Assembly (NCBI RefSeq): GCF_019059575.1
Contig: NW_024882302.1
Coordinates: 1-64,000 of the forward strand
Source of the DNA: Amphibalanus amphitrite
Taxonomy: Eukaryota; Arthropoda; Thecostraca; Balanomorpha; Balanidae
Reading direction: 5' to 3'
DNA length: 64,000 bases
In this document: positions 1 through 10,860 of the stretch, in pieces
Layout of the letters: each line of letters begins with the position of its first letter
Numbering within the stretch: position 1 is the stretch's first letter
Notes under the pieces: model-generated
What the model saw: only the letters and a program-made list of their open reading frames with translations
Databases searched by the model: none
Told to the model about the DNA's origin: nothing
Position numbers and translations under genes: made by a program

Positions 1-51
1 CTCTCCTCTCCTCTCTCTTGACTCTCTCTCTTCTCTCTCTCTCCCCGCCTC

Positions 52-116
<65 letters not shown>
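1..116. repeat. (CT)n microsatellite
   Basis: Almost pure CT/CCT dinucleotide run that starts at the window edge. It yields a spurious Leu-Ser open frame. Confidence 0.97.
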
Positions 117-119
<3 letters not shown>

Positions 120-1274
120 GCTTCTTCAGCACCGTACAACGAGCGATCGGTGGAAGATATTTATAGCAACCAAACGCAGGGGCACACACAACATGAACTG
201 GGGTCGGGGCAGTCTCGCGGCCGGTGGACAGTTCCGTGCGCGGGCCGGCGACGGCCGGCCTGGCCCACTAATTGGTCCGGTCCGCTGGTCCTCGCGATGT
301 CAACAAAGGGCAGAGGCGGGGTCGGACTGACTCCGCTTGAAGTGAGTCGGTCGGCCCGGATCGGGCGTTACCAGCATTTTCATTGCGCGAACTCCACGAA
401 CGCTCCAAAACCTTATGGTGAAAAGTGGATGACTCACGCGAGAAGGTGTTTTTCCAGATGAGAGAGGATCATGCTTAGCAACTGAGTTAAATTGAAAGGC
501 TAGTTTAAAATTAGTTATTCAGTATTGATATGGACAATGATACGTGTTCGATGGTGAACATTAAATGGAGAATTAAAATCTTAATTATTAATCAAATCGC
601 ACCTATACATTTTACGTTTCCATTATATTTCGTATTTAAGGGTCAAACGATAGCTTGATTTCTGCCTGTAAGCCGTGTGGATAATAGGAATCCACATATT
701 CCCATTTGAGACTAGGAAATACCAGAAATTGACTCGGACAGCGAGGCCGTAAGACTATGCGTGTCGCTCCCCTGTGAGTGATATGCCTGCCAACGCGACT
801 CTCGCACTTACTTTAGGTATTGGGAACAGGGCATGGGTTGCAGTTGCCTACTGATAATTTTTATTGGAAGGGAAACATTGCTGATTGAAATATTTGCCTT
901 ATTTTGTTGGAATACCGTATTTGAAGTCAGTCGTGCTAGTTATGGGTTTTTGATTGAATGACGGGCAGGTGAGATAATTGCCCTTATTATCAGTTTGTTC
1001 CTTGAAGGCGTACATGGCTCTAGCGAATGCCCAAGCGCGGGTTAAGGAAGGGATGAGAAGGGGATGAAAAAGGAGGGAAAATATGCAATAGAAAAATGGA
1101 TTTCCTAAATGATGATCAATAGGGATCGACCCCACTAAATGTTAGGCCTCGATTGAGTTAGCCCTGGGTGGTGATAAGGTCACGCGAGCCGTCGCTTGGA
1201 ATGTGTATCGGCGAGTTGGTCGCCGCGAGATGATGGTGTTTCGTCTCGGATTGACAGCCTCGGAGGCTGGGCAG
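117..1274. other. unassigned DNA
   Basis: No recognisable gene, RNA or element boundary. 117-460 is moderately GC-rich; the rest is AT-rich with short open frames only. Confidence 0.5.
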
Positions 1275-1920
1275 ATTTTAGGCCGCCGGGTTGGCCCGGA
1301 ACCCCTGAGCTATGGCTGGAGCGAGATGCGGTCATTAGTATCACGGACGGACCTTAGTTACCCAGCCCGGTTTCAAAACGTTAGGTAGGTCCGCTATCGG
1401 TCCCTCAAGTGAGCGGCGCAGGACGTCATTTGAAGAGCGACGTAGATAGTTTCGGAGGTGGTTAGGACCCCAGGCGTTCTAGCGAGGGATCGTATGCCGC
1501 CGGATGAGTAATGCCCCGCGAAGAAACGTGTAATGCCGCAGGACGGGGGTAAACATTAGATACCGAGTATTCGAGTCGGGTGATCGCAGTCAGACGGTGC
1601 TGGCCACCCGCAGTCAGTCGAGTAGCTCCGGCCATGCTCTGGTCCTTTCGAATAGGTCTGTGACGACAGTTTAACTACCAGCCACGGATAGATAGGGCTC
1701 TGGGCACCTATGTGCTGGTAGTCGATGATGGATGCCGAGTGCAGGATGTCCCCGAGAGGACCTGCGTGCGTGGAAGACGAGTGTCGTCTTGATAGATAGC
1801 CGACGTAGGCTAACCCGTTTAGATCGCCGGTTTGGCCCGGAAACCCTGAACTATGGCTGGTGCGAGATGCGGTCATTAGTATCATGGACGGACCTTAGTA
1901 ACCCAACCCGGTTTCAAAAT
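1275..1920 (+). repeat. direct repeat pair, ~105 bp, 540 bp apart
   Basis: About 105 bp at 1275-1380 is repeated with roughly 85-90% identity at 1817-1920. Both copies contain the block GAGATGCGGTCATTAGTATC. The spacer is GC-balanced with no recognised product. It could be part of a larger tandem or IGS-like repeat; the family is not recognised. Confidence 0.7.
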
Positions 1921-4139
1921 TTAATGAGTCCCCCGTGGAAAGCCGGACTAAGGAGTCTCCTGCGAGCCCTGGTCTCGGGGCTGCGGGCCGGAGACGTTTT
2001 CCCTTTCTTTGTGTAGGCATTGGGCATGGTCAACTCAACTCGAGTGCCGAAGCATGAGGTGGTTCGTAATATTCTATTCGTGTGTTACGAGTATAACGAA
2101 GCGTTCGGCTGATTTACGGAGCATAGTAAAGGAACAAACCTTACGAAATTAAAACAATGACCCATTTTGAAATCCATTGTATGCACTGATACGTAAACGG
2201 AAGTTCCTGTCTTCAAACTGTTTTTTTTTTTTTTGGTGGGGGGGATAATTACGCTTATAGTGATTAGTCTGAACCTGGGTACCACTGGGGGATTGTAGGA
2301 AAACGGGGGAGGGACAGGTTTGCCACCTGAAATATTTTTACGATGCATGGAAGAATGAATGAGTGGCCGTGTGAATGAAGAATTAATGGTGAGAGCGTGA
2401 ATGAGTTATATCCAGTGGGAGGAGGCACCCTCAACTCAGGGGATAACTTAAGAACAATAGACGCACAATTGTGAGATTTCGCTGGAACATTGATTGATAG
2501 ACATTTTTGAGATTTCGTTAGAATATAACAGAAGGGAGCGTAGGCAGAGAGAAACATCAGGCAACCTTTTAATATCCCACCGTGAATGCCCACCAACCCT
2601 GTGACCCATGCCGCTGTAGTAGTGTGTAGCAGTCTATGTGCCCGCCAGTGAATGACCAGCCTCAAAACAACACTGATCAGTATCAGCCCGACACCCCGCT
2701 ACAGTTTTACCAGTCGGTTCATCGATGTGTAGGATATAAGAACATTGATAAAAGTGTGAATTAGCTCTGTCGTGCCGTTTCTTTATCCTCAACCACTTTC
2801 ATTCTTATATCAACTGCGTATCTGCCCGCAGCAGCCTTCTTTTCCTCTGGTTATCCAATTACCTCGGTAGCTAAACATCTTATCACATTCCATATAGCTC
2901 GTCGTTGTTTGCTTGAATTGGGTTGAATCCCATAACAGCTTTAGTTAGCCTCAACAGCGTTTCTTTGTTCCAGCCACTTACAATGTACTCAGGAGACGAC
3001 ACTTCGTATCTTAGCCTTCATCTTAGATTTTGGCGAATCGGTGTATTCCGTATTGCTGTTTCCGATACGACCGTTGCGCTGAGCTGGTATAACTGTTTTC
3101 CCGACGTCCTCTTGCTTAGTCTCCAGGCTTGGGATTTGCAGACATTGTTCATGGCCGGCTGCTCCATTTTCTTGGTTGTATTTTGCTATTAACCTGACGG
3201 TGACTCTAGCCCTTGGAATTCAAGCCTGCATTTGCCACAAGCCCCATATTTGTCAGTCATTTCTCACGCGGCTACTGTATTGGCTGATTACTTTAGGAGC
3301 TACCCCTCCGTCCGATCTTCCGTCAAAATGGTTTTATCTCCCAGAATCATACATCCTTTGTTGTCAACCTTTCTCGCGTCTGGATAGTGCTGCCCCCTTC
3401 GGTTGGCGGTAGCTCTGGCAACTAGTACCTTGGGCGTGTCCTCATCGTCAGCTGGCTAGCACCCCCCGCTTCGCTGCTGACCTTTCCCGCCAGGCCTTGT
3501 GGTTGCGGGGTGTGGCCGTAGCGTGCTGCCTCTTCTATTCAGTGGCGAAATCTGGAACTACAGGTCATTGCTTGCGGCTGCTGTGCAGGTCACCTTCAAG
3601 GCGTTCTGCCGGGTCACTCACCCTGGGTTGTTGTACCCCGACAAAGGAGGCTGTGTGCTCCAGCCGGCATCCATCCTTTACACTGCTCCATGATCTGATG
3701 ACGTATCTTGCTGATCCAGCGCTCCCAGCCGTTATCTGTCCTCGGCGTGGGTCCACGAGCTGTTGACAGTGTTACTGATCCAGCTGTTACTTGTTGGGAT
3801 TCGAATCGTTCATCCTGCGGTAGCTGTCTCCAAAAGCGCGCGTCTTAATGGGAGTTTAACGGCTGCCCATTCTGTGCGGACAGTGATAGATTAAGGGAAC
3901 TGGGGGGGGGGGGGATTGGGTGTGGGAAAGCGAGGCTAGGCGTGTGGCATGACTGCGAGGGAGAGGGACTGCCGGACCGAGCCGTGCCGAAAAGATACTA
4001 CGTTAAATGTTCAAGATGTAGCGTGCTACAGTATCAAACCGAAAAGCGATCGGGTGATCCAATATAGTGAAAAACACAAAGCATGGTGTATATACAGAAA
4101 ATCTGCAACGCGCCTGGTCTGTGTACGTTGTGTTTGGTG
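1921..4139. other. unassigned DNA
   Basis: No gene recognised on either strand. It holds a poly-T then poly-G tract at about 2220-2244 and a G run at 3902-3914. Open frames are short and show no family motifs. Confidence 0.5.
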
Positions 4140-4236
4140 TGTGAGCAGGTGTGAGTGTGTGTGTGTGCGTGCGTGTGTGTGTGTGCGTGTGCGTGTGTGT
4201 GTGTATGTGCGTGTGTGTGTGCGTGTGTGTGTGTTA
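4140..4236. repeat. (GT)n microsatellite
   Basis: Imperfect GT/GCGT repeat. The Cys-Val and Thr-His open frames here are artefacts of the dinucleotide. Confidence 0.95.
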
Positions 4237-4641
4237 TCAATGACATATCGATTCGGAGAACCGGACTCTCCGAGCACCCGGGTGGTTCGCGGCTACTCGC
4301 GGCGAGCGCGCCCCGGGCGACAAGTGTGAAGTTCTAGTGAAATCAATGAAAAAAAAAAGAAAGATCACGGGACAAAAACAAAACAACACGAGAGAAAATG
4401 GAGCAGTGTACGAATGCTGTATTATGTCCTGAATACCGTTTTCAGCCAGCTTTGGCAGTACGCTAGCACGATATCTATTAGATATTCATAGAAGCGTGCG
4501 GTTTAAATCAGCGTCGCTAATCGCTCGCGACCAGCTCGAGTGGTGCAGGCCCAGCTAACATATAAATCATCATATCATGACTTGAGTGGTTAACATACAC
4601 TTAGCTATACACAATAAAAAAACGCCCGACGACAGCAAACA

Positions 4642-5822
4642 TTAACCCGCGCCGTGCTGGTGGCCTGAACTTTCCGCCGAGTGCTGGGGGGGGGGGCGTT
4701 TTCACGCCCCCCCGTCTAACTCGGCTCCTGGGCCACGTAGCGACACGCGGTAAGCGGCAATCGAAAGAGTGTCAAAAATAAGGACGAAAACACTTTGGTC
4801 ATTTTTTGGGTCAGGTCAAAGGTCAGGTCACCAGAGGTCACCAAAGGTAAAATGTTGACTATTTCAACATTTTGGAAACTGCCAACGGCTATCTCGGGAA
4901 CCGATAGAGCTACAGCGCCGCGGAAAAGCGCATTCGATAGCCCTTTTACAGACCTTTCTGAGTAATGTTCTCAGATTTGACCTCAGGTCAACGGTTTAGC
5001 CTCCAGAGGGCAAAAACTCCAAAAATAGCCGTTTTTACGAAAAACGTTTTTTCGTCAATAACTTTTGACTCATAAGCGCCATGACATTACTTTTGCCAGC
5101 ATCGTGTTCCTCTCGTCGAGACGCGTCGAATGAATTATTTGTTGACCTTGAAAGGTCATTTTGAAAATTTGACCTCAGGTCAAGGTCATGACCTGACCGA
5201 AAAGGGTCATGTTGCATATCAGTCGATCCGTATCGTCGAGCTGAACACATCTGACGTGTTTTCACCGCTCTAGCACGTCTCTATCAAAAGTTATAGCCAA
5301 AAAACTGCTGGCGACCGTTCATGACCTGAGATGACCTCAGGGGCACACAGAGGGGTCACAGGTGCATTTTTCCTATTCAGTGTGTCATGTTTACCTATGA
5401 ACCGATGTTTGAGAGCGTTTTGAACGATATTCGTCCAAAAGAGGCGCATTTCAATTTTCTCCCATTGACTTATAATGGAGAGGTCGCAAAATTGACCTGA
5501 CCTTAGGTCACAGATATCAAAAATCCGAGATATACATTTTATACATACTGTTACTCATATCAATCGCTGAAAGTTTCAAAGTGATCGTTCAGTCGGTGTA
5601 GCTATAGCGAGCCTTTGAACTTTTTCTGAGGTAAGGTCACTTGACGTGACCTGGTGACCTGACCTTGAACGGCCTAGGTCTGAAATTTTCACAACATGTG
5701 CGGAAATGATGTAGGAACACGTGTACCAAAAACGGCGGCGCTGCGCGCCGCCGTTTTTGAGATATTCGCGAAAAACCTGAGGGGGGGGCGTAAAAACGCC
5801 CCCCCAGCACGGCGCGGGTTAA
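4642..5822. mobile_element. TTAA-ended AGGTCA-rich element, reference copy
   Basis: Direct TTAA at 4642-4645 and 5819-5822 flank an inverted repeat, CCCGCGCCGTGCTGG at the left and its complement at the right. Just inside each end is a G-run/C-run hairpin around a short AT loop. The 1.17-kb body holds many AGGTCA/TGACCT hexamers and, near the right end, a GC palindrome at about 5729-5755. TTAA duplication plus a CCC start is the piggyBac-superfamily pattern. There is no coding capacity, so this is a non-autonomous copy. The ~50 bp after it (5823-5870) are short AACACTAAGC-type repeats. Confidence 0.85.
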
Positions 5823-5870
5823 GAAAACACTAACACTAAGCAAACACTAAGCAAACACTAAGAAAACCTC

Positions 5871-6157
5871 CTCCCGGGTTCAGTACAATTCTCTTATTAT
5901 ACCCCTCCCTCCCGACCACTTATCCGAGCTGCCGGAGCAAACTCACTTCGAGACGCCCGGAGGAGTGGAAATAAATGTCACCTACCGTTGGGCCGGATCA
6001 CTCCCGTCGCTCAGAGTAGGTACCTCATTGGTCCATGCTAGTGGTGGGATCAGCACTGGGACTGGGCCCGACTGGTGCGGCCTCAGGCTCGGATGCCAGC
6101 GCTGCCGGGGGACCGCTGGGGTCTCCCAGACCCTCCCGCCGCGGCGACTCCGAGGCG
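5871..6157. other. unassigned GC-rich DNA
   Basis: GC-rich stretch with overlapping open frames on both strands. It adjoins the FP-like coding segment and may hold its low-complexity C-terminal continuation; no motif is recognised. Confidence 0.4.
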
Positions 6158-6414
6158 TCACCACCCGGCGACGACCCAGGCGCCGGCCGCAGTCCATGGG
6201 ATCCAGCGACGACGCCGAACGACGATCCGCCGCGTGCGCCGACAGAAGTCCACGGTCGACCACCGGCGCCCGCGAGGCACCCCGGCCGACGGCCGACGGA
6301 AGGGGCCGCCGCGGCGCTCCGGAGTCGCCGGGGGCCCGGCAGGCGGGTCTGAGCGTCTCTGACCATCCAGAATGTTCTCCAGACGCTCCCAGTCCGGCAC
6401 TCGAATGTTGACGC
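6158..6414 (-). pseudogene. 3' part of an FP/ORF1-type coding segment, cut by a transposon
   Basis: Read on the minus strand, this open segment begins with the 8-bp target duplication and continues NIRVPDWERLENIL, then a Pro/Arg-rich tail to a stop at 6158. It joins in frame to 9963-10133 if the intervening hAT-like element and one duplication copy are removed. The joined piece resembles the C-terminal domain shared by baculovirus FP-like proteins and ORF1 proteins of some non-LTR retrotransposons: a YITE-type strand, a GQVF strand and a final acidic helix. The family call comes from recall of that pattern. Whether it was a host exon or a retrotransposon ORF is open. Confidence 0.5.
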
Positions 6415-7109
6415 CATAGGCGTAGGAACAGGGGGGGGCCGGGGGGGCCATGGCCCCCCACTTTCGGAGGTGGGGGGGCCAGCAATGTTAACTGGCCCCC
6501 CCACTTTTTGCTGACTTAAGTGTCTGTCTGTACCTGACCTACCACCCGGTAACTTGACAACTATTCAGCTTGCCCTTTAAAGGATTCCTTTTTGTTTCTA
6601 CAGCGTTATTGACCGCAATTTCCTTCACTCCATGAAGGAAACCATATCAGAGACAAGACTGTGAGTCCTGGTGACAGCATTTTGTTGAATACGAGGCGCG
6701 GGACAGCGAGCACTAAAAAGGTATAGGCAATACTAAGACAATACTAGCACGGTGTAGGAGAATGCGTATACAAACGACCAACGCTTGACCTTATCTGCTT
6801 GGGGTCGGCATAGTTCGTCAAAGGCGTACTAGCTGGGGGCCAGGGTGACCGTGCCTCAGCCTCGGTGCAAACAGGCTGGGGGCCAGCAATGTCTGTGGGT
6901 ATCTGCCCCTCCCCCTTCCACTTTCAGTGCAGTGAGTGCAGTGGCGGTCGCAGAGGGGGATCAGGGCCATGCCCTTCCCCCCTCCAAAGGCTAATCAGGG
7001 GGCCATCATATCATTTGCCCCCCCCCAAACAATCAATGGGCCCCCATGGGCGTATGGGGCTCTGGCCCTTATTCGATTGTCACGAGACTTAAGAATCCCA
7101 CGCTAGCCA

Positions 7110-8092
7110 TTAACAGCTCCCAAACCAGTCTTTGAGGGTCCTACACTGATCTTGGAGGGCACTTCAGTGGCGGTCAAGCGCCGACATTGACCGCTGAGAA
7201 CCCACATTGACCTCATTTGAGGGCCCCTAAACCGGCCTCAAGGGCCCAGCCGGCGTCTGAGGGCCTCACACCGGCCTCTGGTGGCCTCATTTCTGTCTCT
7301 GGGGTCCCAAGACTAGCCTTTAGGTGCCTTTGAGGGCCCCGCACTGAATTCTGAAGACCCGATGCCGGCCTCTAAGGGTCCGCATCGGCCTCTGAGGGTC
7401 CACCTTGGCCTCTGAGGGTCCACCTTGGCCTGAGGGGTCCAACGCCGGCCCATGCCGGTCTTTTAGGGCCCCACACTGACCTCTAAGGGCCCATGCTGAC
7501 CTGTAAGGACCCACATTAGCCTATGAGGCCTTGCACGGGATTCTGAAGACCTGATGCCGGCCTCTGAGGCCCATCTTGGTTTTTGAGGGCCTTCTGCTGG
7601 TCTCTGGGTTCCAACACCGGCCCATGCCGGTATTTTAGGGTCCCACATTGACCTCTAAGGGCCCCGCACTGGATTCCGGAGATCCGATGCCGGTCTCCAA
7701 GGGTCCGCATCGGCCTCTGAGGGCCCACCTTGGCCTATGAGGGCCCTCCGCTGGTCTCTAGGTTCCAAGTCCCGCCCATGCCGGTCTGTTACGGCCCCAC
7801 ACTGACCTCTAAGGGCCCATGCTAGCCTGTAAGGACACGCATTAGTCTCTGAGGGCCTTGCACTGGATTCTGAAGACCCGATGCTGGCCTCTGAGGCCCA
7901 TCTTGGTTTTTGAGGGTCTTCTGCTGGCCTCTGGGGTCCAACACCGGCCCATGCCGGCATTTTAGGGTCCCACACTGACCTCTGAGGGCCCATACTGGCC
8001 TGTAAGGACCCACATTAGCCTCTGATGGCCCAAGTCGGCATCTTAAGGTCTCATCCTGCCCTTTGCAGGCCCTGTACTGGTCTCTGAGGGCC
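7110..8092. repeat. minisatellite with ~325-bp higher-order period
   Basis: Diverged ~30-35-bp subunits of the form GGCCTCTGAGGGCCCACACT. Landmark subunits recur about 325 bp apart (near 7340 and 7665; near 7534 and 7859), so a multi-subunit block was itself duplicated. The array resumes at 9482-9530 beyond the TTAA element, showing that the element inserted into it. Open frames here with repeating Gly-Pro-Gln-Arg are artefacts. Confidence 0.85.
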
Positions 8093-9481
8093 TTAACCCT
8101 CGCCGGCCGGGGGGGGGGGGGGCGGGTGCCGCCCCTCCATAGGTTTTTTTCGCGATAGCTCCGAACACGCCGGCGATAGAGAGCTGAAGCTTGGCATACC
8201 TGACCTTTGAATCAAACGGGATCTTTTGACACCAACCGCATTTTCGGGTCAGATCAGGTCACTGACCCATGTGGTCATAAGTGAACCTCTGCACGGTCTT
8301 CAGATGTCGCAACTTCGCAACGCCCTCACTGCCAGAGGAGATTTCACAGGGAAATGAACCTTGGAGGACCTAGTATCCAATAGGAGTCTCTCAACTTGTA
8401 TAATGTATATCTCGGATTTTTCCTAAAGTTCATATGAGGTCAGGTCATTTTCGTGACCTCACCATTAGGTATAAGTCAATGGGGATAAACTGAAAACTTT
8501 TTCTGGCGCCGAGAACGATCTCCAACTATCTCAAGCACACCGAATCGTGATTTCATGCACTCCTTGCAAGGTTCGATGCGTCACTTTTGCAATGTTGACC
8601 TTGCGCGAAGTCATTTATGAAGTTATAAGGGTCTTATTAGTTTTTCGTCAATAACTAGGTACCGATCAAATTGAGCTAGCGAGTCGGGAAAGCCACCTAT
8701 GGACTCAAGAAGACCTGCCGAATCGAATGATATGCGACATGACCTCCTTCGACCAATTTCGTGACCTGGGGACGCCGACCTGACCGTGACCCGAGGTCAA
8801 CACCCTAAGTTTACCTCACCCAAACAAAAAGTATATCATTCGACGCGCCTGAGAGAGGCGAACACGATGCTGGCAAAATCGCGGCTCTGCGGCCATTTTT
8901 TGCGAAGTTATTCACCAAAAACGGAACAGTGCCTTGAGGCACTTGACCTGACCTCAGAGGTCACCGGTTTTTGTTTGTTTTGTTGGGTTAGGCCCTTTCG
9001 GTCCAATGAGACCATTTCAGAGCCGGAAGGATAATAGGATATAGGGGGAGACATTGGTCTGGGCAGGCACCCTAGTGAGTCGCCGGGGCTGAGCCCGTCC
9101 AGAGGACAGGCCACCCAGCCCCAAGGCACTCACTCCACCCGGCTACGGGGTGCGCTCCCTCGGGAGCAGCGGTGCCGCTCCAAGGGAGCAGCCCGCATGA
9201 GATAAAGTTGCCTGTCCAGCCCGGAGGGGGTTGCGGTGTGGAGGAGAAGGATTTCAGTATCCTGAGGATAGAAGCACGGAACGGTGTCAGAGGTCACCGG
9301 TTGACCTAGGACCATAAAATCGGGTATCGATCTCTGCGTCTCGTAACGGCGCAGACGCTCGTTTTACCGCGACGCGCTAGCTCCACCTGGGGCGAAACGG
9401 CGAGGGGGGTCGTACCCGCCCCCCGCCCCCTCGGCCAGCGCGTATGTAGAAAACCTATAGGACCGGGCCGTGGAGGGTTAA
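8093..9481. mobile_element. TTAA-ended element inside the minisatellite
   Basis: TTAA at 8093-8096 and 9478-9481, with CCCTCGCC-type left and AGGG-type right ends and long G/C runs inside both. The body holds TGACCT/AGGTCA motifs. Minisatellite subunits abut both sides, so TTAA is a genuine insertion boundary. A different dispersed repeat, shared with 32140-32620, lies at about 8975-9290. Confidence 0.85.
8975..9290 (+). repeat. dispersed repeat family B, copy 1
   Basis: Shares blocks with 32140-32620 in the same order and orientation: TTGTTGGGTTA, CCCTTTCGGTC, CAGAGCCGGAAGGAT, AGACATTGGTCT, GCCGGGGCT and AGATAAAGTTGCC-like. Non-coding and of unknown class; possibly a SINE body. Confidence 0.7.
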
Positions 9482-9962
9482 ACTGGCCTCTGAAGGCCCA
9501 GACCGTCTAAAAGTCCCACACCGGCCTCTGATAAGTGATAGTCAATCAGCCCAGTTGCAGTGGTCGCTGATATAAAACCTCTTAAAAACGTTATAGGCCT
9601 GGCTGAGCCTAGCTGGGCCGTTCATGCTGATTTTTATAGGTATATTGAAAAGACTCGCTTTGCACGTTTCACGCTTGCTCGTAATGAAAAAAGTTGCTGG
9701 ATGCCTCTGGAATTTGCATGGGTGCCAACGGCTGCGGAGGACAGGGGAACGCGTCCATCAGTTTGAGTTTATGGACGGGAGACTCCCTGAAATTTCAACC
9801 AATTTTTTTCTTTTTTTGTCTCGATTTTTTTTTACCTCTGAGCATGTCTGCGAAAACAAAGTGGCCGAAATCCGAGGAGAAATCGGATTTTGGGGGTAGG
9901 TTAGGTTTTGGACCTCTGGGACCCTGGCCCCCCCCACTTTCGAAAACGTTCCTACGCCTATG

Positions 9963-10133
9963 GTTGACGCCGCCTTTCTCCAGTCTGCAGAAGACTTGTC
10001 CTCGTCGGGTGAATACGGAGGCGATCTTCCCTCCGTTCTCCGGCCTTCTAGCGTCGAGCAGGGCAGAATAGATGAGTCTGTTGCTGGGGTTGAGACTCTC
10101 GGTGATGTAGAGCGGGGCCGTGCTGCGCTGCCT
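9963..10133 (-). pseudogene. 5' part of the FP/ORF1-type coding segment
   Basis: Minus-strand open segment with the stretch PLYITESLNPSNRLIY, then a GQVFCRLEKGG strand. It runs straight into the duplicated target at 9963-9970 and resumes in frame at 6414. A plausible 3' splice site (pyrimidine-rich, ending CAG) sits just upstream at 10134-10136, so an exon start at 10133 is possible. The 3.5-kb insertion leaves the present reading frame broken unless it is spliced out. Confidence 0.5.
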
Positions 10134-10860
10134 CTGCTCAGCTGGGAAATTTGATCTATATGTTGAAGGTGATGAGCTGACAAGAAATCGTCATGATGCA
10201 TAACAGGATACTAAATCCGTATCGTGGAGCTAAACAAACACGAGATGTTTTCATAACTTAAGCATGTCTTTCAAAAACAATTATTACATGGCTCGTATGT
10301 AAACTTGGTGTGTGATCATGTTTATGTTGACCATTGATAATGTTCTGTTGACCACAGTTTCTATATTTATTTCATTCTCTTGGATTTCATATTTTTGTTA
10401 ATAATACCATGACCAAGAAAAATGCTTAGGAGCTTTAACGGCCTTAGATAACATCAGAGGTATAAGGAAGGGTCAAGGGTGATATATTCCATCCGTTCTC
10501 GCTATCCTCAGAAAAGACCAATCCGCATCACTCCTAGTCTATATGCTTCCCTCTCTGGACTTGAGGTCATCCCCCCAAGTTGATGTCGGATCCATGACGC
10601 ATATTCCTCTTCGGGTGACCGTTTGGGAGACGGCCGGACCGTCCCAACACCTTTGTGTGATCTGGTCCCACGGGGACAGTCTCGCTTCCGCAAATCACTA
10701 TCGCTGGCTCGCACAATCCAATTACTACACCGGAACATAGTCATGTCATATCTCTGCAAGGGCCTATTCAGCCCGAAAGAGGTGGCTCCCAGCAAAACAA
10801 AGAATTTTCTCATTCAGTATTGCATTTCATCAAGCACCGCATGTGGAGTGTTTATTAGGG
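10134..10860. other. unassigned DNA
   Basis: No motif recognised. A 101-residue minus-strand open frame at 10508-10813 has no family features. Confidence 0.4.

Larger units (their letters stand above)
6415..9962. mobile_element. hAT-like composite element, 8-bp target duplication
   Basis: Both ends carry CATAGGCGTAGGAAC facing inward (left from 6415, right ending 9962). The flanks are the exact 8-bp duplication GTTGACGC at 6407-6414 and 9963-9970. An 8-bp duplication with this kind of terminus fits hAT. The 3.5 kb holds no transposase. It contains a GGGGGCCATGGCCCCC palindrome near the left end, a minisatellite with higher-order structure and a nested TTAA element (8093-9481). It separates two halves of one coding segment. 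Confidence 0.8.

Noticed and set aside
18..461. 147-residue Leu-Ser-rich frame with apparent signal peptide
   Set aside because: The hydrophobic run is the (CT)n microsatellite.
4026..4337. Cys-Val and His-Thr open frames
   Set aside because: Produced by the (GT)n microsatellite.
5982..6504. GC-rich overlapping frames of 95-167 residues on both strands
   Set aside because: High GC lowers stop frequency; only the minus-strand segment 6158-6414 has a sensible continuation.
7320..8013. Minus-strand GPQRPASGLQNPVQG-repeat open frames
   Set aside because: Minisatellite translation artefacts; several overlapping frames are open at once.
10508..10813. 101-residue minus-strand frame as a gene
   Set aside because: No motif, competing frames on the other strand, and surrounded by repeat remnants.
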